Shown piece by piece: positions 6,111 to 11,203 of a stretch of 11,203 bases of DNA. Each line of letters opens with the position of its first letter. Position 1 is the first letter of the stretch. The notes beneath the pieces were generated by a model, which saw nothing but the letters and a program-made list of their open reading frames with translations, was not told where the DNA came from and did no database searches. The DNA is from Christensenella sp. UBA7707 (GTDB lineage Bacteria; Bacillota; Clostridia; Christensenellales; CAG-138): contig DLFZ01000004.1 of the NCBI GenBank assembly GCA_002482435.1, positions 17,906 through 29,108 on the forward strand, read 5' to 3'. The translations under genes and the position numbers were made by a program.

Positions 6111-7253
6111 ATGGATTTCACGCTGCCAAAGGAGCACTTACTGCTCCGGGAAATGTACCGGAAATTCGCCGAAAACGAAGTGAAGCCACTCGCCGAGGAA
6201 GTCGACGAGGAGGAGCGCTTTCCGGTGGAGACGGTAAAGAAGCTTGCGCGCTACGGCTTTTTGGGCATACCCTTCCCCAAGCAATACGGCGGTGCGGGCG
6301 GCGACGCGCTCGCCTATACGATGGCTGTTGAGGAGCTTTCCAAGGTTTGCGGCACCACGGGCGTTATCGTTTCGGCGCATACGTCGCTTTGCTGCGCACC
6401 CATTTACGAATACGGCACCGAAGAGCAAAAGCGCAAATATTTGCCCAAGCTTTGCGCGGGCGAATGGCTTGGGGCGTTCGGCCTCACCGAGCCCAACGCG
6501 GGAACCGATGCTTCCGGCCAGCAGACCAGAGCCGATGTTAAAGGCGACCACTATGTGCTCAACGGCTCGAAGATATTCATCACAAACGCTGGTTACGCGG
6601 ATGTATACATCATCCTCGCGATGACGGATAAAACAAAGGGCACCAAGGGCATTTCCGCGTTCATCGTGGAAAAAACGTTCGAGGGTTTCTCGGTGGGCAA
6701 AAAGGAGCGCAAAATGGGCATCCGCGGCTCGTCCACCTGTGAGCTTATCTTCAACAACTGCATCGTGCCCAAAGAAAACATGCTGGGCAAAGAGGGCAAG
6801 GGCTTTTCCATCGCCATGGGCACGCTCGACGGCGGCCGCATCGGCATTGCGGCACAGGCGTTGGGCATTGGCGAAGGCGCGGTGGATGAAACCATCAAGT
6901 ATGTGAAAGAGCGCAAGCAATTTGGAAAGCGCATCGCGCAGTTCCAAAACACCCAGTTCCAGCTCGCCGAGATGCACACCCGCATGGAAGCGGCGAGGCT
7001 TCTTGTTTACAGCGCCGCCATGAAAAAGCAAAGCGGCGAAAAGTATTCCAAGGATGCCGCAATGGCCAAGCTTTTTGCCGCGCAAGCGGCAAGTGAGGTG
7101 ACGCGGCAGGCCGTGCAGCTGTTTGGCGGCTACGGCTATACGCGCGAGTACCCCGTGGAGCGCATGATGCGCGATGCGAAGATTACCGAAATCTACGAGG
7201 GTACCAACGAAGTGCAGCGCATGGTGATTGCCGCGGCGCTGAACGTGAATTAA
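6111..7253 (+). CDS. bcd: Short-chain acyl-CoA dehydrogenase, butyryl-CoA dehydrogenase type
   Basis: FAD-dependent enzyme expected to reduce crotonyl-CoA to butyryl-CoA together with EtfAB, the last reductive step of butyrate formation. The 380-aa product is full length. N-terminal helical domain (about 1-115) is followed by the beta domain with FAD and substrate segments FGLTEPNAGTDAS (123-135) and KIFITNAGYAD (154-164). The C-terminal helical domain has QLFGGYGYTREYPVERMMRDAK (336-357, read in two overlapping parts) and the catalytic base Glu363 in IYEGTNE. Glu at this position is the mark of short-chain/butyryl-CoA enzymes. ATG 6111 has GGAGG (6100-6104) six bases upstream. It is followed by etfB after 10 bases. 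Substrate is inferred from sequence type and from the neighbouring lysine pathway, whose product crotonyl-CoA it would consume. Other short acyl-CoAs cannot be excluded. Confidence 0.9.
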   Translation: MDFTLPKEHLLLREMYRKFAENEVKPLAEEVDEEERFPVETVKKLARYGFLGIPFPKQYGGAGGDALAYTMAVEELSKVCGTTGVIVSAHTSLCCAPIYEYGTEEQKRKYLPKLCAGEWLGAFGLTEPNAGTDASGQQTRADVKGDHYVLNGSKIFITNAGYADVYIILAMTDKTKGTKGISAFIVEKTFEGFSVGKKERKMGIRGSSTCELIFNNCIVPKENMLGKEGKGFSIAMGTLDGGRIGIAAQALGIGEGAVDETIKYVKERKQFGKRIAQFQNTQFQLAEMHTRMEAARLLVYSAAMKKQSGEKYSKDAAMAKLFAAQAASEVTRQAVQLFGGYGYTREYPVERMMRDAKITEIYEGTNEVQRMVIAAALNVN

Positions 7254-7263
7254 GAGGTGCTGT

Positions 7264-8052
7264 ATGAAAATCATCGTTTGCATGAAACAGGTTCCCGATA
7301 CCACCGAGGTCAAGCTTGACCCCGTAACCAACAACCTCGTGCGCGAGGGGCTTCCGAGCATCATCAACCCCGACGACAAGGCGGGGCTTGAAGCGGCGCT
7401 TCGCATCCGCGAAAGCGTGGGCGGCACCGTAACGGTCGTTTCCATGGGGCCGCCGCAGGCGGAGGTGGCGCTTCGCGAGGCGCTCGCCATGGGCGCGGAC
7501 GAAGCCGTGCTCATCACCGACCGCGCGTTTGGCGGCGCGGATACTTGGGCGACCTCATCCACCATCGCGGCGGCGCTCAAAAAGATCGGCTTTGACCTGA
7601 TTGTCGCAGGCCGTCAGGCAATCGACGGCGACACCGCGCAGGTCGGCCCGCAAATCGCGGAGCACCTGGGGTTGCCGCAGGTCAGCTATGTAGAAAGCGT
7701 GGAGTCCGTCACGAATGACAGCATTGTTTTGCGCAGGCAGTTTGAAGACCGCTTCCACATCATTGAGGTAAAGCTCCCGTGCGTCATTACGGCGCTCAGC
7801 GAGCTTGCGGTGCCGCGCTATATGAGCGTTTCCGGCGTGTTTGACGCGTACAAAAAAGAGGTCGTGCGCATAACCTTTGCCGATCTTGAAGGGTATCTTG
7901 ACAAAGCGAACATCGGCCTTGCGGGTTCCCCCACGCGCGTGAAGGCGAGCTTCACCAAGCAGCCAAAGGGCGCGGGCGAGAAGTTCGAGGGCAGCGACGA
8001 GGAGGCCGTGCGCCTCATCGTCAGCCGTCTGGCCGAAAAGTTTATGATTTAA
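7264..8052 (+). CDS. etfB: Electron transfer flavoprotein, beta subunit
   Basis: Small subunit of the EtfAB heterodimer partnering the preceding dehydrogenase. In clostridial Bcd/EtfAB complexes this subunit holds the bifurcating flavin that accepts NADH electrons and sends one pair to crotonyl-CoA and one to ferredoxin. The 262-aa product is a normal length. Visible family segments are MKIIVCMKQVPDTTEVKLDP at the N-terminus, NPDDKAGLEAALR (35-47), GGADTWATS (90-98) and AGRQAIDGDTAQVGPQ (116-131), typical of clostridial EtfB. LPCVITALSELAVPRYMS (171-188) follows. A bifurcating role is inferred from family and context and is not proven by any single residue here. The ATG has GAGGTG (7254-7259) four bases upstream. 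It lies 10 bases after the dehydrogenase stop and 11 bases before etfA, so the three are one operon. Confidence 0.95.
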   Translation: MKIIVCMKQVPDTTEVKLDPVTNNLVREGLPSIINPDDKAGLEAALRIRESVGGTVTVVSMGPPQAEVALREALAMGADEAVLITDRAFGGADTWATSSTIAAALKKIGFDLIVAGRQAIDGDTAQVGPQIAEHLGLPQVSYVESVESVTNDSIVLRRQFEDRFHIIEVKLPCVITALSELAVPRYMSVSGVFDAYKKEVVRITFADLEGYLDKANIGLAGSPTRVKASFTKQPKGAGEKFEGSDEEAVRLIVSRLAEKFMI

Positions 8053-8063
8053 GGCGGTGCAGC

Positions 8064-9068
8064 ATGAGCAAGAACGTATTTGTATTTGCCGAGCAGAGGG
8101 ACGGAACTCTGCAAAAGGTTGGAATAGAGCTTCTTGGTAAGGCCTCGGAGCTGGCCGCTTCGCTAAACCAGCAAGTGGTTGCGGTGCTTCTTGGAGAAAA
8201 CGTGAAGGAAGCGGCCAAGGACCTGATCGCCTACGGCGCATCCGAGGTGATCGTGGTGGACCATCCGCTTCTTAAGGAGTATGTTACCGAGCCCTACGCC
8301 AAGGCAGTATCGGCCATCGTAAAGGCGTATGAGCCTGAGGTTATGCTCTTTGGCGCAACGAGCATCGGCCGCGACCTTGCGCCGCGCGTATCCGCGCGCG
8401 TGCATACCGGCCTTACGGCCGACTGCACGGGGCTTGCCATTGAGGAGGGTACAAACCTTCTTCTTATGACGCGCCCCGCATTTGGTGGTAACATTATGGC
8501 CACCATCGTATGCGCTGAGCACAGGCCACAAATGGCGACCGTGCGCCCGGGCGTGATGAAGGCGCTTTCGCGCGACGACGCGCGCAAAGGAACCATCACC
8601 GAGTTTGACGCAAAACTTACGGATGCCGATATGAACGTGAAGGTGCTTGAGGTTGTAAAGGGCAGCAAGCATTGCGCGGATATCACCGAGGCTAAAATCC
8701 TCGTTTCGGGCGGTCGCGGCGTGGGCGCACCGGAAAAATTTGCGATGCTTCGAAACCTTGCGGATGCCTTGGGCGGCGAGGTTTCCTCCTCGCGCGCGTG
8801 CGTGGACGCGGGATGGGTGGAGCGCGACAGGCAGGTGGGGCAAACAGGCAAAACCGTGCGTCCGAAGCTGTATGTGGCATGCGCCATTTCGGGTGCCATT
8901 CAGCACCTTGCGGGCATGGAGGGTTCCGAGTATGTCGTGGCCATCAATAAAAACGCCACCGCCCCTGTGTTTGAAGCGGCGGATCTCGGTATAGTGGGCG
9001 ATGTGAACACCATTTTGCCCAAGCTGACGGAGGCCATCAAAAAGTACAAGGCTGAAAAGGCGAAGTAA
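8064..9068 (+). CDS. etfA: Electron transfer flavoprotein, alpha subunit
   Basis: Large subunit of EtfAB. It carries the electron-shuttling FAD that passes electrons to the dehydrogenase. The 334-aa product has the N-terminal alpha/beta domain (about 1-195) and the C-terminal FAD domain beginning at ILVSGGRGVG (212-221). FAD-contact segments are SRACVDAGWVERDRQVGQTG (243-262), KLYVACAISGAIQH (268-281) and NKNATAPVFEAADLGIVGD (295-313). CAISG replaces the common CGISG, a tolerated change in this signature. There is no N-terminal ferredoxin extension, which some clostridial EtfA proteins carry. The ATG has the imperfect Shine-Dalgarno AAGGCGG (8051-8057) overlapping the etfB stop codon. Two hairpin terminators follow the stop, so it is the last gene of the operon. 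Confidence 0.95.
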   Translation: MSKNVFVFAEQRDGTLQKVGIELLGKASELAASLNQQVVAVLLGENVKEAAKDLIAYGASEVIVVDHPLLKEYVTEPYAKAVSAIVKAYEPEVMLFGATSIGRDLAPRVSARVHTGLTADCTGLAIEEGTNLLLMTRPAFGGNIMATIVCAEHRPQMATVRPGVMKALSRDDARKGTITEFDAKLTDADMNVKVLEVVKGSKHCADITEAKILVSGGRGVGAPEKFAMLRNLADALGGEVSSSRACVDAGWVERDRQVGQTGKTVRPKLYVACAISGAIQHLAGMEGSEYVVAINKNATAPVFEAADLGIVGDVNTILPKLTEAIKKYKAEKAK

Positions 9069-9091
9069 AGAAAAGTTTCCGCTTGATGTTT

Positions 9092-9128
9092 TGAATAAGG
9101 CGCGCGGCATTGCCGCGCGCCTTATTCA
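9092..9128 (+). terminator. Terminator-like hairpin after etfA
   Basis: TGAATAAGGCGCGCGGC (9092-9108) pairs perfectly with GCCGCGCGCCTTATTCA (9112-9128) around the loop ATT, a 17-bp stem. It is followed by the short T-run GTTTA. It begins 24 bases after the etfA stop. The very long GC core should block transcription, although the T-tract is weak. Confidence 0.7.
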
Positions 9129-9177
9129 GTTTAGGAATCGCCGACCGTACGGAACGTGCAGGCGATCCCTGCAAACC

Positions 9178-9208
9178 TCAAAAAAGTGGCTGCAAGCCAC
9201 TTTTTTGA
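9178..9208. terminator. Second, bidirectional intrinsic terminator between etfA and the transporter gene
   Basis: TCAAAAAAGTGGCT (9178-9191) pairs perfectly with AGCCACTTTTTTGA (9195-9208) around the loop GCA. An A6 run on the left and a T6 run on the right make it functional in either direction. It lies 49 bases after the first hairpin and 28 bases before the transporter promoter, so it insulates the two operons. Its arms (AAAAAGTG ... CACTTTTT) resemble the terminator after kamA. Confidence 0.8.
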
Positions 9209-9236
9209 CGCGCGGAACACGCGTTGCAAAACCCCT

Positions 9237-9265
9237 TTGCCCGCGCGCGCTTTTTGGGCTACAAT
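9237..9265 (+). promoter_or_regulatory. Probable sigma-A promoter of the transporter-DUF2461 operon
   Basis: TTGCCC (9237-9242) and TACAAT (9260-9265) are separated by exactly 17 bases. They match the -35 consensus at 4 of 6 and the -10 consensus at 5 of 6 positions. The pair lies directly after the bidirectional terminator. The expected start site, about 9271-9273, falls on or next to the first in-frame ATG (9272), so the transcript may be leaderless or have a leader of only a few bases. Confidence 0.65.
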
Positions 9266-9277
9266 AGGGAAATGACG

Positions 9278-10195
9278 ATGGATATGAGGAAAAAAAGGCT
9301 TTTTGCCAACTTGCTGCTGCTTGTCGCGGGCGTTATTTGGGGCGGCGGGTTTGTGGTAACCAAAAACGCGCTTGACACAATGCCGGTCAACTTTCTGCTC
9401 GCGGTGCGCTTCAGCATTGGCGCGCTCGGGCTAAGCTATACGTTTTTTCTCAAAAAGAACCGTGCGGGGCTCAATGCGCGTCTTCTTTTGGGCGGTGCCG
9501 CTTTGGGGTTTTTGCAATACGCGGCGTTTGCTGTGCAAACATACGGGCTTTCCATTACCACGGCGGGCAAAAATGCGCTCATTACGGCAAGCTACATTGT
9601 GCTCGTGCCGTTTGTGGTGTGGGCGATCAAAAAGAAAAGGCCGTCGCTTAAGGTGGTTGTGGCGGCGTTTGCATGCCTTTTGGGCATTGGCCTGATTACC
9701 TTCGATGGCGGTGCGGCCAATTTGGGCGACGCGCTCACGCTTTTGAGCGGCATTTTGTACGCGCTCCACATCGCGCTCGTGGATTTGTACCTTGAGCGGC
9801 ACGAAGTAATGCTTCTCACCTGCGTGCAGTTTTTCTTTGCGGCGCTTTTTTCGTGGGCAGCAACGCTCGTTTTCGAGCCGCAGCCCGTTGTTGTTTCGCC
9901 AACCTCGTTCTCCGCGCTTTTGTATTTGGGCGTGCTTGCAACGCTTGTGGCGCTTACGCTGCAAAACGTGGGCATCCGGTACGGCTCGCCCGAATACGCC
10001 TCGCTTTTTATGAGCACGGAGTCGCCGATTGGCGCGATTCTCGGCGCGGTCTTCCTCCACGAGGCGATGTCCGGCCGCATGATAATGGGGCTTGTGCTGG
10101 TGGTTGCGGCGCTTACGCTGTCGCAGCTTGATCTAAAAATGATTTGGAAGCGGCGCGGGGAAAAGGAAACCCCGTACATGGAGCCGCAGGAATAA
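9278..10195 (+). CDS. EamA/DMT-superfamily membrane transporter
   Basis: Integral membrane protein of the drug/metabolite transporter superfamily, probably an exporter of a small metabolite. The substrate cannot be read from sequence. The product is about 305 aa, with roughly ten hydrophobic segments arranged as two EamA repeats (about 10-140 and 150-295). The first segment carries GVIWGGGFVVTKNALD, and the second repeat starts near LTLLSGILYALHIALVDLYL. The C-terminus is short, charged and cytoplasmic (KMIWKRRGEKE). Three in-frame ATGs lie close together (9272, 9278, 9284). I chose 9278 because AGGGA (9266-9270) lies seven bases upstream. If transcription starts at the predicted site, 9272 would be the leaderless start. 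An upstream TTG (9224) precedes the promoter and is unlikely. It is followed after 13 bases by the DUF2461 gene and probably cotranscribed with it. Confidence 0.9.
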   Translation: MDMRKKRLFANLLLLVAGVIWGGGFVVTKNALDTMPVNFLLAVRFSIGALGLSYTFFLKKNRAGLNARLLLGGAALGFLQYAAFAVQTYGLSITTAGKNALITASYIVLVPFVVWAIKKKRPSLKVVVAAFACLLGIGLITFDGGAANLGDALTLLSGILYALHIALVDLYLERHEVMLLTCVQFFFAALFSWAATLVFEPQPVVVSPTSFSALLYLGVLATLVALTLQNVGIRYGSPEYASLFMSTESPIGAILGAVFLHEAMSGRMIMGLVLVVAALTLSQLDLKMIWKRRGEKETPYMEPQE

Positions 10196-10208
10196 AAAGG
10201 AGAAACTT

Positions 10209-10892
10209 ATGGCATTTCAGGGTTTTACGCAGGACACCTTTTTGTTTTTTATGGAGGTAACATTTCACAACTCCAAGCTTTTTATGGAGCAAAACCGCGC
10301 GCGCTACAACCGCGAGGTTTACGGGCCGCTTAAAGAGCTTGCGCTTGGGCTTTTGCCCGACATGCTCACCATCGATCCCAATTTCAACACGCGCCTCACA
10401 AGCATCATCTCGCGCATTTACCGCGATACGCGCTTTTCTAAAAACAAGTCGCTTTACCGCGACCACGCGTGGCTAAGCTTTAAGCACCCAGAAACGCGCA
10501 TCGGCGATACGTTTTCCATGTATGCCGAAATTGAACCCAAGGGCTATGGCTACGGCATGGGTATGTACAGCCCCGATCCCGCATTTATGAAAGGGCTTCG
10601 CGAACGCATGCTCGCAAACCCTGCGCGCTTTCTTGCGCTTGTGGCAGAGGCAAAGAAACGTGGGTTCACCGTAGAGGGCGAATTCCTTAAGCGCGACCGC
10701 TTCCCCGAGGCGGATGCTGCGCTTAAACCCTACCTCAACATGAAAAACATAAGCTTTTGCTTTTTCAGCACCGAGGTAAAGCGTACGTTTCAGCCTGAGC
10801 TTTTGGCTGAGGTACGCGAAGGGCTGCTTTCCTTGAAGGAGCTTTATCGGTTCATCGTACCCGCAGCGAAGCAGGGGAATGAAGAGTCTTAA
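10209..10892 (+). CDS. DUF2461 family protein, function unknown
   Basis: A 227-aa soluble protein of the DUF2461 (TIGR02453) family, which has no assigned biochemical role that I know of. Recognisable features are an N-terminal FTQDTFLFFMEVTFHNSKLF segment followed by MEQNRARYNREVYGPLKELA. The family block RIYRDTRFSKNKSLYRDH lies around residues 69-86, and a glycine/tyrosine-rich strand region, KGYGYGMGMYSP, around 111-122. No signal peptide or membrane segment is visible. The ATG has AGGAG (10198-10202) six bases upstream. It lies 13 bases after the transporter stop, which indicates an operon, but nothing in the sequence ties its function to transport. The following 59 bases (10893-10951) contain no clear hairpin terminator, so transcription may continue into the next gene. 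Confidence 0.85.
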   Translation: MAFQGFTQDTFLFFMEVTFHNSKLFMEQNRARYNREVYGPLKELALGLLPDMLTIDPNFNTRLTSIISRIYRDTRFSKNKSLYRDHAWLSFKHPETRIGDTFSMYAEIEPKGYGYGMGMYSPDPAFMKGLRERMLANPARFLALVAEAKKRGFTVEGEFLKRDRFPEADAALKPYLNMKNISFCFFSTEVKRTFQPELLAEVREGLLSLKELYRFIVPAAKQGNEES

Positions 10893-10951
10893 TCGAGATG
10901 TAGTACCAAGAACGTTGTGCTTTTATGTGCAGTGTGAAGAAGGGGGAAACT

Positions 10952-11203
10952 ATGGATATCGCACCTGTGATGCGCCGCTTCAACCTTTCAGGAGAAGCCG
11001 TTTTGCTTCAAAATAACGTGTGGGAGATAGGCGGCGAATACATCCTGAAACGGTATGAAGATTACAACCGGCTCAACAGGAATCTCGATTGTATTCTATT
11101 TCTCGCGGGCGAAGGCCTGCCCGTTCAGGTTCCCGTGCGGCTTGATGACGGCAAACTTTTCTTTGAAGAAGCGGGTGCGCGCTACGTTTTGCTGAAAAAG
11201 CTG
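10952..11203 (+). CDS. Probable APH-family phosphotransferase (3' end beyond window)
   Basis: An open frame of 84 codons starts at ATG 10952 and runs without a stop to the window edge. The start is supported by AAGGGGG (10940-10946) with a 5-base gap. The visible part resembles the N-lobe of aminoglycoside-phosphotransferase / CotS / homoserine-kinase-type kinases. A beta-strand pair, AVLLQNNVWEIGGEYILKRY, contains the likely ATP-binding lysine (Lys33 in YILKRY). A helix with RLNRNLDCILFLAGEGLPV follows, then strands PVRLDDGKLFFEE and ARYVLLKKL (kinase hinge). The catalytic HGDxxxxN and Mg-binding Asp motifs would lie past the window, so family is inferred from the N-lobe only and the substrate is unknown. 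Spore-coat CotS-like proteins and choline/aminoglycoside kinases are alternatives within the same fold. Confidence 0.65.
   Translation, partial: MDIAPVMRRFNLSGEAVLLQNNVWEIGGEYILKRYEDYNRLNRNLDCILFLAGEGLPVQVPVRLDDGKLFFEEAGARYVLLKKL

Noticed and set aside
6138..7580. 480-codon minus-strand open frame antisense to the acyl-CoA dehydrogenase and etfB
   Set aside because: The + strand proteins are clear full-length family members. The long antisense frame follows from GC-rich third positions, has no recognisable domains, and straddles two genes.
1..11203. CRISPR array, tRNA/rRNA genes, insertion sequence or phage genes
   Set aside because: No regularly spaced direct repeats, no tRNA cloverleaf or rRNA signature and no transposase or integrase frame were seen on either strand.

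Overview
The window reads as a chromosomal segment of an anaerobic, amino-acid-fermenting Clostridia-type bacterium (Bacillota). The evidence is a near-complete set of lysine fermentation genes, a clostridial-style acyl-CoA dehydrogenase plus electron-transfer flavoprotein operon, strong AGGAGG-type ribosome binding sites, T-rich hairpin terminators and a Rex-type redox operator. Coding DNA is clearly GC-rich at third codon positions, so a gut Clostridia lineage (Oscillospirales or Christensenellales, for example) fits better than a low-GC Clostridium. The exact taxon cannot be read from this sequence.

Layout, all genes on the + strand. Positions 1-5891 hold the lysine block: kce (its 5' end is cut by the window), kdd, kamA, kamD and kamE. 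Positions 6111-9068 hold an acyl-CoA dehydrogenase (butyryl-CoA dehydrogenase type), etfB and etfA. Positions 9278-10892 hold an unrelated small operon, an EamA/DMT-family membrane transporter and a DUF2461 protein. A last gene starting at 10952, probably an APH-family phosphotransferase, runs off the right edge.

How the genes work together. KamA turns L-lysine into L-beta-lysine. KamD/KamE (B12- and PLP-dependent) turns that into 3,5-diaminohexanoate. Kdd oxidises this to 5-amino-3-oxohexanoate, and Kce exchanges it with acetyl-CoA to give acetoacetate and 3-aminobutyryl-CoA. An ammonia lyase (Kal, not in the window) would give crotonyl-CoA, which the dehydrogenase/EtfAB complex would reduce to butyryl-CoA, probably with electron bifurcation to ferredoxin. 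The window therefore holds most of a lysine-to-butyrate route. Kal, a butyryl-CoA:acetoacetate CoA-transferase, a lysine importer and the kamB/kamC genes reported from other clusters are not seen here.

Regulatory signals. A near-ideal Rex operator (6042-6061) lies just upstream of the dehydrogenase-etfBA operon. Hairpin terminators close kamA (3295-3324), kamE (5933-5963) and etfA (9092-9128, with a second at 9178-9208). Two strong hairpins without T-tracts precede kamA. The 257-base gap between kamA and kamD carries several inverted repeats and may be an intergenic repeat element. No entirely new gene system is evident. The most useful observations are the regulatory architecture and the unusual gap inside the kam cluster.
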